Below are positions 44,396 through 51,951 of a stretch of DNA of 64,000 bases, one piece after another. The stretch comes from JBBRVW01 sp963784645 (GTDB lineage: Bacteria; Actinomycetota; Actinomycetes; JACCUZ01). The first letter of the stretch is position 1, and each line of letters begins with the position of its first letter. Both the position numbers and the translations under genes were made by a program. The stretch lies in NCBI GenBank assembly GCA_963784645.1, contig CAWARY010000005.1:310001-374000 (forward strand). Reading direction: 5' to 3'. Below the pieces are notes generated by a model that was not told the origin of the DNA, did no database searches, and worked only from the letters and a program-made list of their open reading frames with translations.

Positions 44396-44982
44396 GCCAC
44401 CACGACCGCTTCCGGCGCGCCGGCCGCCTCCACAAGGGCTACCACCGGCGCCAGGTCGACGCGTTCCTCAACCACGTCGAGGTGTCGCTCAGCGGCGTCT
44501 TCCCGACGCCGACCGCGTCCGAGGTCCGCCAGGTGGGCTTCGAGCTGGTGCGCCACGGTTACGACGTCGAGGAGGTCGACGCGCACCTCGATGCGCTCGA
44601 GGAGAAGGTGGTCGCCGCGCAGAGCATGACGACCAGCCGACGCGGCAGGCCTGACCCGGACAGCGAGTCGGCGTACCTGCGCGAGCAGCTCACGGCGTCG
44701 TACATGCGGCGGTTCCCGCGTGCCGGCATGCTGCGCCGCGGCTACCAGGTCGACGACGTCGACGACGTCGTCGACCGGGTGGTGGCTGCCCTCGACGGGC
44801 AGGGCACCCTCACCCTGGAGGACGTCCGGGCGGTGGCTTTCCGGCCCAAGCGTGGCGGCTACCGCGAGGACGCCGTCGACGAGGCGATGGACCGGGTGAT
44901 CGAGCACCTGCTCCTCGTGCGCCGGGTCGGCGCGCCGGAGCACTCGGAACAGCCGCACCCGCCGGCGCAGCCCGCGACCTGA
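44392..44982 (+). CDS. DivIVA-domain-containing protein
   Basis: A 196-residue protein with several DivIVA-type repeats: FRRAGRLHKGYHRRQVDAFLN, then QVGFELVRHGYDVEEVDAHL, FPRAGMLRRGYQVDDVDDVVDRV, and VAFRPKRGGYREDAVDEAMDRV (cut to core blocks). Each has the F-R/P-K/G-Y-x3-x-VDxF/A pattern of the membrane-curvature-sensing DivIVA N-domain, but there is no long coiled coil, so it is not Wag31 itself. It is co-translated with rlmN; its role is unknown. Confidence 0.82.
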   Translation: MSHHDRFRRAGRLHKGYHRRQVDAFLNHVEVSLSGVFPTPTASEVRQVGFELVRHGYDVEEVDAHLDALEEKVVAAQSMTTSRRGRPDPDSESAYLREQLTASYMRRFPRAGMLRRGYQVDDVDDVVDRVVAALDGQGTLTLEDVRAVAFRPKRGGYREDAVDEAMDRVIEHLLLVRRVGAPEHSEQPHPPAQPAT

Positions 44983-45027
44983 CCGCGGCTCTGGCGCATC
45001 GCAGCACCGGCGGGTGAGGATGCCGGG

Positions 45028-46923
45028 ATGAGCGACTACCGGGAGACCTACCGGCGCAGCATCGACGACCCGGACGCGTTCTGGGCCGAGGCCGCCCGCG
45101 CCGTCGACTGGCGGAGACCGCCGACGACGGTGCTCGACAGCGCCGACGCGCCGTTCTACCGCTGGTTCCCGGACGGCGTCCTCAACACGTGCGAGAACGC
45201 GCTCGACCGGCACGTGGCGGCCGGGGCCGGCGACCGCACCGCGCTGGTCTACGACAGCCCGGTCACCGGCACGACGCGCACCTACACCTACGGCCAGCTG
45301 CTCGACGAGGTCGCGACCTTCGCCGGAGCGCTGGCCTCGCTCGGCGTCGTCAAGGGCGACCGGGTCGTGGTCTACCTCCCGATGGTGCCCGAGGCGGTCG
45401 TCGCGATGCTGGCCTGCGCGCGGCTCGGCGCCGTGCACTCGGTCGTGTTCGGCGGGTTCGCGGCCGCGGAGCTCGCCGCCCGGGTCGACGACGCCCGCCC
45501 GAAGGTCGTCGTGACGGCGTCGTGCGGCATCGAGGTCGCCCGGGTGGTCGAGTACAAGCCGTTGCTCGACCGGGCTCTCGAGCTGTCGTCGCACGCGCCG
45601 GAGCACGTGGTCCTGCTGCAGCGGCCGCAGGCCGTTGCGGCGATGACGGAGGGCCGGGACCTCGACTGGCACCGGCTGGTCGCGGCCGCCGAGCCGGCCG
45701 AGCCGGTCCCGGTCGCGGCGACCGACCCCCTCTACATCCTGTACACGTCGGGAACGACAGCGAGGCCGAAGGGCGTGGTGCGCGACAACGGTGGGCACGC
45801 TGTCGCGCTCACCTGGTCGATGACCCACATCTACGACATCGGACCCGGCGACGTGTGGTGGACCGCGTCGGACGTCGGGTGGGTCGTCGGCCACTCCTAC
45901 ATCGTCTACGCGCCGCTGCTCGTCGGCGCGACCAGCGTGCTCTACGAGGGCAAGCCGGTCGGGACGCCGGACGCCGGCGCGTTCTGGCGGGTCGTGTCGG
46001 AGCACGGCGTCAAGGCGCTGTTCACCGCACCGACCGCGATCCGCGCGGTGAAGAAGGAGGACCCGCAGGGGAAGCTGCTCGCGCCGTACGACGTGTCGTC
46101 GCTGCGGACGTTGTTCCTCGCGGGGGAGCGGCTGGACCCCGACACGTGGCAGTGGGCCACCGACGAGCTCGGCGTACCTGTCGTCGACCACTGGTGGCAG
46201 ACCGAGACCGGCTGGCCGATCGCGGCGAACCTGCGCGGGCTGGAGCCGATGCCGATCAAGCCGGGATCGCCGACGGTCGCCGTACCCGGCTACGACATCC
46301 GGGTGCTGGACCCGTCGGGTGCCGAGGTGCCGCCGGGCACCGAGGGCGCCATCTGCCTCAAGCTGCCGCTGCCGCCGGGCACGCTGCCGACGCTGTGGCG
46401 CGACGACGACCGGTTCGTCGCCTCCTACCTGTCGGCGTTCGCCGGCTACTACCTCACCGGCGACGGCGGCTATGTCGACGAGGACGGCTACCTGTTCGTC
46501 ATGGGCCGCACCGACGACGTCATCAACGTCGCCGGGCACCGTTTGTCGACCGGGTCGATGGAGGCTGTCGTCGCCGGTCACCCGGCGGTGGCGGAGTGCT
46601 GCGTCATCGGTGTCCACGACGAGCTCAAGGGACAGGTGCCACGCGGCCTGGTGGTCCTCAAGGCCGGTGCCGACATCGACCCCGACACGCTGCGCGCCGA
46701 GCTGGTCCAGCGGGTCCGCGACGAGATCGGCGCGGTGGCGTCGTTCCGCCAGGTCGACGTCGTCGCCGCCCTGCCGAAGACCCGTTCGGGCAAGATCCTG
46801 CGCCGGTCGCTGCGCTCTATCGCCGACGGCACCGACGAGCCGGTGCCTTCCACGATCGAGGACCCCACGGTGCTCGAGACCCTCCGCATCACGCTGACGG
46901 GGGAGCCGGCGGCACCGCGATGA
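45028..46923 (+). CDS. Acyl-CoA synthetase, propionyl-CoA synthetase (PrpE)-like
   Basis: A 631-residue AMP-forming acetyl/propionyl-CoA synthetase. The AMP-binding P-loop is YILYTSGTTARPKGVVRDNGG (shown in parts), and the VVRDNGGHAVAL stretch following it is typical of PrpE/ACSS3 rather than AcsA. The hinge GRTDDVINVAGHRLSTG and the C-terminal acetylatable Lys in KTRSGKILRR are present, so PAT/CobB-type control is possible. It is convergent with the TetR gene, with only 13 nt between stops. Confidence 0.87.
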   Translation: MSDYRETYRRSIDDPDAFWAEAARAVDWRRPPTTVLDSADAPFYRWFPDGVLNTCENALDRHVAAGAGDRTALVYDSPVTGTTRTYTYGQLLDEVATFAGALASLGVVKGDRVVVYLPMVPEAVVAMLACARLGAVHSVVFGGFAAAELAARVDDARPKVVVTASCGIEVARVVEYKPLLDRALELSSHAPEHVVLLQRPQAVAAMTEGRDLDWHRLVAAAEPAEPVPVAATDPLYILYTSGTTARPKGVVRDNGGHAVALTWSMTHIYDIGPGDVWWTASDVGWVVGHSYIVYAPLLVGATSVLYEGKPVGTPDAGAFWRVVSEHGVKALFTAPTAIRAVKKEDPQGKLLAPYDVSSLRTLFLAGERLDPDTWQWATDELGVPVVDHWWQTETGWPIAANLRGLEPMPIKPGSPTVAVPGYDIRVLDPSGAEVPPGTEGAICLKLPLPPGTLPTLWRDDDRFVASYLSAFAGYYLTGDGGYVDEDGYLFVMGRTDDVINVAGHRLSTGSMEAVVAGHPAVAECCVIGVHDELKGQVPRGLVVLKAGADIDPDTLRAELVQRVRDEIGAVASFRQVDVVAALPKTRSGKILRRSLRSIADGTDEPVPSTIEDPTVLETLRITLTGEPAAPR

Positions 46924-46936
46924 TGCGGACGCAGCG

Positions 46937-47623
46937 CTACGTGGTGTCTCCGGCACGTCGGAGCCCGTCGAGCAGCAGGTCGAGGCCGAACGCGAACTCC
47001 TTGCCGTAGTCGTACCCCGGCTTCAGCACGTGCTCGAAGGTCAGCTCGGCGAGGTGCGGGTACTCGTCGACGGGAAAGCGCGCGAGGATCGCCTGCGCGA
47101 GCTCGGCGACCTGCTCCGGGGACTCGAACGGCAGCGCGCGGTCGGACATGGCGAAGCCGTAGGTGTAGCTGTCCAGCAGCGAGTACGCGTGCGCGACCAG
47201 CGCGACGGGCAGGCCGGCACGACGGAGGCAGCCGATGACGTCGTCGTGGTGTCTCAGGTTGGCCGGGCCCGGAGTGCTGCGGGACTCCATGAGCCCGTTG
47301 GCCCAGCGGTGCCGGCCGAGGACCTCCCGGACGGACACGGCACGTGCTCGCATGGCTGCCTGCCACTCGCCGTCGACGGGGAACTCGATCTCGGCGAAGA
47401 CCAGGTCGATCATGCCGTCGACGAGGTCGTCCTTGTTCGTGACGTGGTGGTACAGCGACATCGCCTCGACGCCCAGCGCCTGGCCGAGCTTGCGCATGCT
47501 CAGCCACTCCAGCCCGTGCTCGTCGGCCAGCGCCAGCCCGGCGCGGAGCACGCGGTCGCGGCTCAGAGGGACCCGGGCGCCCGACTGCGCGCCGGGTGTC
47601 CGGGGAGTCCGTTCCGCAGGCAT
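46937..47623 (-). CDS. TetR-family repressor (TetR_C-type)
   Basis: A 228-residue regulator. The N-terminal helix-turn-helix (LSRDRVLRAGLALADEHGLEWLSMRKLGQALGVEAMSLYHHV, in overlapping blocks) is close to classical TetR. The ligand domain begins KDDLVDGMIDLVF and has an aromatic, DSYTYGFAM-rich pocket. ATG 47623 is chosen because AGGAGG lies 6-7 nt upstream. It is divergent from the oxidoreductase at 47786, with a two-site operator in between. Confidence 0.9.
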   Translation of the reverse strand: MPAERTPRTPGAQSGARVPLSRDRVLRAGLALADEHGLEWLSMRKLGQALGVEAMSLYHHVTNKDDLVDGMIDLVFAEIEFPVDGEWQAAMRARAVSVREVLGRHRWANGLMESRSTPGPANLRHHDDVIGCLRRAGLPVALVAHAYSLLDSYTYGFAMSDRALPFESPEQVAELAQAILARFPVDEYPHLAELTFEHVLKPGYDYGKEFAFGLDLLLDGLRRAGDTT

Positions 47624-47668
47624 GTGCTCCTCCTCGTGGTGCCAGGGGTGGCTTACGGGTGTGCTCAC

Positions 47669-47706
47669 TTGACAACTTTACATTGTAAGCCTAGCTTACA
47701 CCGTAA
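47669..47706 (+). promoter_or_regulatory. Promoter with overlapping TetR-type operator
   Basis: TTGACA (47669-47674), a 17-nt spacer and TAGCTT (47692-47697) form a near-consensus promoter toward the oxidoreductase. Across it lie two TTAC-N3-GTAA palindromes (47678-47688 and 47696-47706), 18 bp apart, which together make a larger inverted repeat with 11 of 13 positions matching. A repressor dimer pair bound here would block the promoter. A further TTAC half-site is at 47653. Confidence 0.75.
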
Positions 47707-47785
47707 GAGACCGCGCACGGCAACCGCGGGCACACCCTCACTCCTCCCTCACCCGGGCACCCCGGGCCCTATCCAAGGACAGCCG

Positions 47786-48817
47786 ATGACGAACGCACCC
47801 GCCCGACTCGCGCTGCACGCCGACGCGACCCCGGCCGCCACCATGCTGGCCGCTGTGCAGGACTCCTACGGCCAGGCCGAGGTGCTCCGCGTCGAGCGGG
47901 TCGCGCGACCGGCGCCCGGTGACGACGACGTGCTGGTCCGCGTCGAGGCCGCCGGTGTCGACCAGGGCGTGTGGCACCTGATGACGGGCCTGCCGTACCC
48001 GATCCGGATCGCGGGCTATGGGTTGCGCGCACCGAAGACCCGCGTCCGCGGTGGCGACCTCGCGGGGCGGGTGGCGGCCATCGGCAAGGACGTGACCGCG
48101 TTCCAGGTCGGCGACGAGGTGTACGGGTTCGGTCAGGGCACGTTCGCCGAGTTCGCTGTCGCCACCCCGGGCAAGCTCGCACGCAAGCCCAGCACCCTCA
48201 CCTTCGAGCAGGCCGCCGCCGTCCCCGTGTCTGGGCTGACCGCGCTGCAGGCCGTGCGCAAGGGCGGCGTCGCGAAGGGTCAGCAGGTACTGGTTCTGGG
48301 GGCCTCGGGTGGAGTCGGCAGCTTCGCCGTGCAGATCGCCAGGGCGGCCGGTGCCGTCGTCACCGGGGTGGCGAGCAGTGCGAAGCTGGACCTCGTGCGC
48401 GCACTCGGTGCCGACCACGTGCTCGACTACACCCGCGACGACCTGACCGACCGCTCCGGTGCGTACGACGTGATCCTGGACGTCGGTGGCAACCGCTCGC
48501 TGACCGCACTGCGACGGCTGCTCGCTCCGCGCGGAGCCGTGGTCATCACCGGCGGTGAGGGCGGCGGTCGATGGCTCGGTGGGACGGATCGGCAGCTGCG
48601 TGCGATGGCGATCTCGCCGTTCCTCCGGCAACGGCTCGGCAGCTTCATCGCGAGCGAGAATGCCGCCGATCTCGACGAGCTCACCGCCCTGATCGAGAGC
48701 GGGCAGGTCACTCCGGCCCTCGACCGGTTGTACCCGCTGGCCGCGGCACCGGACGCCATCAGGGACCTGCGCGCCGGCCGCATCCGTGGGAAGGCCGTGG
48801 TCCTGCCCTCCTCGTGA
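47786..48817 (+). CDS. NAD(P)-dependent oxidoreductase, zinc-free MDR/quinone-reductase type
   Basis: A 343-residue medium-chain dehydrogenase/reductase. It has the N-terminal GroES-like domain (DDVLVRVEAAGVDQGVWH; GGDLAGRVAAIGKDV) without the catalytic zinc ligands, and a Rossmann motif VLVLGASGGVGSFAVQIA. The C-terminal region includes GGNRSLTALRRLLAPRG. It resembles quinone reductases that detoxify electrophiles. It is probably repressed by the divergent TetR and induced by that regulator's ligand. Its own first methionine could also be at 47845. Confidence 0.87.
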   Translation: MTNAPARLALHADATPAATMLAAVQDSYGQAEVLRVERVARPAPGDDDVLVRVEAAGVDQGVWHLMTGLPYPIRIAGYGLRAPKTRVRGGDLAGRVAAIGKDVTAFQVGDEVYGFGQGTFAEFAVATPGKLARKPSTLTFEQAAAVPVSGLTALQAVRKGGVAKGQQVLVLGASGGVGSFAVQIARAAGAVVTGVASSAKLDLVRALGADHVLDYTRDDLTDRSGAYDVILDVGGNRSLTALRRLLAPRGAVVITGGEGGGRWLGGTDRQLRAMAISPFLRQRLGSFIASENAADLDELTALIESGQVTPALDRLYPLAAAPDAIRDLRAGRIRGKAVVLPSS

Positions 48818-48838
48818 GCCGACCACCGGCGGTGTGGA

Positions 48839-48919
48839 TCAGGACAACGCGACCAGGGTCCCGAGGGCGAGGCCCAACGCGAGCAGCCAGAGCAGGGTCG
48901 GCAGTGCTCGTGGCGACAT
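48839..48919 (-). CDS. 26-residue hydrophobic peptide coupled to the Rieske gene
   Basis: The peptide starts M-S-P-R-A-L-P and is then almost entirely Leu/Ala/Gly/Thr/Val with one Trp, a single membrane span. Its ATG shares one base with the Rieske stop codon (TGATG), and GGGAGGT lies 5 nt upstream within the Rieske 3' end, an excellent Shine-Dalgarno sequence. No homologue is recognised from sequence alone. A small accessory subunit of the adjacent membrane protein/Rieske pair is the simplest idea. Confidence 0.6.
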   Translation of the reverse strand: MSPRALPTLLWLLALGLALGTLVALS

Positions 48920-49368
48920 CACGCACCTCCCAGGCTCACGAGGTCGTCCGCCACGGTGACCTCGACGGTAGGGAGCCCTGTCGTCGCCGGCCCTTGGACG
49001 ACGGCTCCGGTGGTCGCGTCGAACGCGCTGCCGTGGCAGGGACACGTGATCCTGCCGTTTGCGACCCCGTCGACCGTGCACCCCTGGTGGGGGCAGGTCG
49101 CGGAGAACGCATGCACCGCGTTCCCGGACCGGACGAGCACGACGTGCTGGTCGCCGAGCACGAGGCCGCCGCCGTCCGGTACGTCGGCCAACGACGCCAG
49201 CCGCTCGCCGTCGCCGGCTGCCGGCCCGTAGCCGTTGGCGGCAGCGCCCGACGGCCCGGTGCCGCGCGCCGCCTGGCTGCGCCGGGCCATCGCGAAGCCG
49301 GCCACCGCGCCGAGCCCGACCACGCCGGAGCCACGGAGCACGGTGCGTCGGGTCAGCGGGGCAGTCAT
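48919..49368 (-). CDS. Tat-exported Rieske [2Fe-2S] protein
   Basis: A 149-residue protein. A twin-arginine signal (TRRTVLRGSGVVGLGAVAGF) is followed by a Rieske domain with CPHQGC (Cys93, His95, Cys98) and CPCHGS (Cys110, Cys112, His113). These provide both cluster ligand pairs and the disulfide cysteines of a high-potential cluster. It lacks the rest of a cytochrome bc1 Rieske subunit. It likely works with the membrane protein encoded just upstream, whose stop overlaps its ATG. Confidence 0.92.
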   Translation of the reverse strand: MTAPLTRRTVLRGSGVVGLGAVAGFAMARRSQAARGTGPSGAAANGYGPAAGDGERLASLADVPDGGGLVLGDQHVVLVRSGNAVHAFSATCPHQGCTVDGVANGRITCPCHGSAFDATTGAVVQGPATTGLPTVEVTVADDLVSLGGA

Positions 49369-49946
49369 GTCAGCGGCACCCCCGAGCGGGTGAAGAACCA
49401 CAGCGCCGACGTGAGCCAGATCAGCACGAGTGCGCAGAGCAGCGTGCCCCCGAGCACCGGGAGCGCCCAGCCGGGCAGCCCGCGGACCCGGAGGCCGAGC
49501 ATCTTGGCGGCGTACGCGCCGTAGAACACGCATCCGGCCACTCCGTGCAGCACCACCCGCGGGCTGCCGGTCGCCAGACCGAGCGCCCACAAGCAGTGCA
49601 GCGCGACGGGCAGCGTCACGGTGAACGCGGCCGCGCCCGACCATCGGTGCACCGGACCGACCCAGCCGGGGGCGCGTCGGGGAGCGCCCGGGAGCCGGCC
49701 CCACATCCACAGCGCCGTGCTGAGCTGCACCAGGAGGAGGACGCTGGCGAGGGTCGTGAGCCACGCCTTCATCTGCAGCATCCCGGAGAATCCGAACGTC
49801 GCGAACGGGCGGCCCGCCGGCTCGTGCACCCGGGCGTAGGTGCCGAGCGCCAGGGCGACCGCCGTCCCCAGGAGCAGGAGCGCCGCCCCTGCGGGCCGGG
49901 CGGACCCGGGCCGGGTCCGCACCGCGCCGTCCGCCACCGACCTCAC
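49365..49946 (-). CDS. Polytopic membrane protein of the Rieske operon (cytochrome b561-like layout)
   Basis: A 193-residue protein with five or so membrane helices. Possible haem-ligand histidines stand in helices three and four (WVGPVHRWSGAAAF, ALHCLWAL, VVLHGVAGCVFYG). It may be an electron-transfer partner of the Rieske protein, resembling DUF6529-type proteins, but haem binding is an inference. GTG 49946 was chosen; an upstream GTG at 49985 is also possible. It is co-translated with the Rieske gene (ATGA overlap). Confidence 0.72.
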   Translation of the reverse strand: MRSVADGAVRTRPGSARPAGAALLLLGTAVALALGTYARVHEPAGRPFATFGFSGMLQMKAWLTTLASVLLLVQLSTALWMWGRLPGAPRRAPGWVGPVHRWSGAAAFTVTLPVALHCLWALGLATGSPRVVLHGVAGCVFYGAYAAKMLGLRVRGLPGWALPVLGGTLLCALVLIWLTSALWFFTRSGVPLT

Positions 49947-50097
49947 CTCGACGACTACTGTCGACCGACGGCCGCCGGCGCGCAACGGGGACAGAGCCGG
50001 ACGTCCGGCGCGAAGCCCGCCACAGGCACCCGGTCCGCCTGCCGGCGGAGCCGCGGCCCGCGTCGGGTGTCACGGGTCTGGTGTCCCGGGTCCGGCG

Positions 50098-50508
50098 TCA
50101 CGGGTCCGGGGTCACGACCGTCGAGTCGCCGGTCACGCGGTCGACGCTGACGACCAGCACCACCCGCTGCGGGTTCGGCCGCGGCTGCCGGTACCGCTCG
50201 GCGTAGCGCCGCTCGGCATCGGTCACCGCGTCGGCCCGGCGCACGACCGTGGCCTCGCCCTCGAGCGAGAGCCAGCGCCGCCCGTCGACCTGGCACAGCA
50301 CGGCCCGGCAGCCGGGCTCGGCGTTGCGCACCTTCCGCGTCGGGCCGCTCGCGATGACCCGCGCCACCCGGGCGTCGGGGTCCCAGGTGAAGCCGACCGG
50401 TACGACGTGCGGGGAGCCGTCGGGCCGCAGGGTCGTGAGGGTGGCGAGGTGCCGCTCGGCGAGGAACGCCAGCGCCGCGGCAGGCAGTTCGTCGGGGTGC
50501 AACGCCAC
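50098..50508 (-). CDS. PPOX-class (F420-dependent-type) oxidoreductase
   Basis: A 136-residue split-barrel protein. The blocks LAERHLATLTTLRPDGSPHVVPVGFTWD, then KVRNAEPGCRAVLCQVDGRRWLSLEGEATVV (in parts), and ERYRQPRPNPQRVVLVV match the PPOX group that includes F420-binding Rv1155-like enzymes. The substrate is unknown. It starts 1 nt after the stop of the protein-tyrosine phosphatase gene, so the two are co-transcribed. Confidence 0.85.
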   Translation of the reverse strand: MALHPDELPAAALAFLAERHLATLTTLRPDGSPHVVPVGFTWDPDARVARVIASGPTRKVRNAEPGCRAVLCQVDGRRWLSLEGEATVVRRADAVTDAERRYAERYRQPRPNPQRVVLVVSVDRVTGDSTVVTPDP

Positions 50509-50509
50509 G

Positions 50510-51043
50510 TCAGGCCCCGGCCGGAAGGGCGCGACGAACGGCGTCGAGCAGGCCGCGGCAGGCCCGCTCCACCTGCTCCAGGACCTCAGCGAAGTCGCGG
50601 CCGTCGCCGACGTAGGGATCGCCCACCTCGGCACCCTCGGCTGCCTCCCCGTCGAACGAGCGCAGCAGCCGCACCTTGGCGCGCTGCTCGTCGGTGCGCG
50701 CCAGGGCGCGCAGCTCCCGCAGGTGGCCCTGGTCGAGCGCCAGCACCAGGTCCCGGCCGTCGAGCCAGCCCCGCTCGAACACCCGGGCCCGGTGCGCGCG
50801 CCCGTCGTACCCGGCGGCGTCCAGGGCCGCGACGGCCCGGACGTCGGCCGGGCCGCCGACGTGCCACGCGCCTGTCCCCGCCGAGTCCACCGCCACCAGG
50901 TGGGACAGGCCCTCGTCGTCGACCAGGCGCTGCATCACGACGGCCGCCATCGGTGACCGGCAGATGTTCCCGGTGCACACGAAGCAGAGGCGGTACCTGG
51001 GTCCGGCCGCCGGCACGTCGACGCTGTCATCCATGTCCGCCAT
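50510..51043 (-). CDS. Low-molecular-weight protein-tyrosine phosphatase
   Basis: A 177-residue phosphatase. The catalytic P-loop is VCTGNICRSP, with nucleophile Cys23 and Arg29, and the general-acid aspartate is in GDPYVGDGRDF. The domain is complete. ATG 51043 is used (ATG 51034 also fits); the longer frame to 51259 overlaps the divergent gene and lacks family similarity. It may dephosphorylate tyrosine kinases of exopolysaccharide or division systems, but no kinase is nearby. Confidence 0.88.
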   Translation of the reverse strand: MADMDDSVDVPAAGPRYRLCFVCTGNICRSPMAAVVMQRLVDDEGLSHLVAVDSAGTGAWHVGGPADVRAVAALDAAGYDGRAHRARVFERGWLDGRDLVLALDQGHLRELRALARTDEQRAKVRLLRSFDGEAAEGAEVGDPYVGDGRDFAEVLEQVERACRGLLDAVRRALPAGA

Positions 51044-51089
51044 GGTCGCAGGGCTCAGCCGGCGGGCCGTTCGTGCCGATGCACCGAGG

Positions 51090-51380
51090 GTGACGTCGTT
51101 CTTCCCCGAGCCGCACGAGCAGGTCGCACCCGCCCCCGAGGCCGGGGCGAACGGGCTGCGTGCCGCCGGCGGACCCGTGGTGCGCCGGGTGGTGCCGACC
51201 CAGAGCCGGTGGGCCCGGTCCACGACCACCTTCGGGCCGGTCGGCCGGCTCGTCGGCACCGTGCTGCTGGTCGCGGTCGGCGTGTGGCTGGCGATCTTCG
51301 CGCTGATCGGTGCCGCTGTCTGGTGGTTCGTCGTGGTGCCGTGGGCGCTGCGCGACCTCTGGCGCCCCGGGCGCCGCTGA
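51090..51380 (+). CDS. Small membrane protein, unknown
   Basis: A 96-residue protein with a Pro/Ala-rich soluble N-terminus (SFFPEPHEQVAPAPEAG) and a basic stretch. A hydrophobic hairpin near the C-terminus follows (LVGTVLLVAVGVWLAIFALIGAAVWWFVVV in two spans), and it ends in Arg-rich RDLWRPGRR. The GTG at 51090 is preceded by GAGG. It is divergent from the phosphatase gene and may be part of the same regulon. Confidence 0.6.
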   Translation: MTSFFPEPHEQVAPAPEAGANGLRAAGGPVVRRVVPTQSRWARSTTTFGPVGRLVGTVLLVAVGVWLAIFALIGAAVWWFVVVPWALRDLWRPGRR

Positions 51381-51389
51381 CCCGACCGG

Positions 51390-51866
51390 TCAGATGGCGG
51401 CGTCGCGAGCCCGTTCGAGCTCGGCGACGTCGATCTTCGACATCTGCAGCATCGCGCCCATCACGGCCTCGGCGACCCGGGGGTCGGGATCGTTGAGCAG
51501 CTCGATCAGTGCGCGTGGCACGACCTGCCACGACAGGCCCCAGCGGTCCTTGATCCAGCCGCACGGACCCGGCTCGCCGCCGTGGGCGAAGGCGTCCCAG
51601 TAGTGGTCGACCTCGGCCTGGTCAGCGCAGTCGATCATGAACGAGACGGCCTCCGTGAACCGGTGCTCGGGACCGCCGTTCAGCCCGACGTAGGTCTGGC
51701 CGTCCAGGTCGAACTCCACCGTCATGACGGTGCCGGCGGGCCGGGGCCCGGCCTCCTGGTAGCGCTGCACGTGGGTGATCGACGAGTTCGGGAAGAGCGC
51801 GACGTAGAAGCTCGCCGCGTCCTCGGCCTCGGTGTCGAACCACAGCCACGGTGTCGTCCTGGGCAT
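51390..51866 (-). CDS. VOC/PhnB-like (3-demethylubiquinone-type) protein
   Basis: A 158-residue protein of the vicinal-oxygen-chelate fold, PhnB/3-dmu-9_3-mt group. It has PWLWFDTEAEDAASFYVALFPNS, then MTVEFDLDGQTYVGLNGG, and CGWIKDRWGLSWQVVP. The sequence shows no methyltransferase motif, so the historical family name is misleading; function is unknown. The ATG at 51866 is used. Confidence 0.88.
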   Translation of the reverse strand: MPRTTPWLWFDTEAEDAASFYVALFPNSSITHVQRYQEAGPRPAGTVMTVEFDLDGQTYVGLNGGPEHRFTEAVSFMIDCADQAEVDHYWDAFAHGGEPGPCGWIKDRWGLSWQVVPRALIELLNDPDPRVAEAVMGAMLQMSKIDVAELERARDAAI

Positions 51867-51951
51867 CTCGGTGTCCTTCCTCGTGCGGGCGGGCGTCACC
51901 GGTCCGACCCGGGCCAGGGCCCGGACTCATCGGTCCCCGCCTCGACACCGG

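Noticed and set aside
44092..46956. Minus-strand frame of about 950 codons opposite the DivIVA-like and acyl-CoA synthetase genes
   Set aside because: Antisense shadow without motifs.
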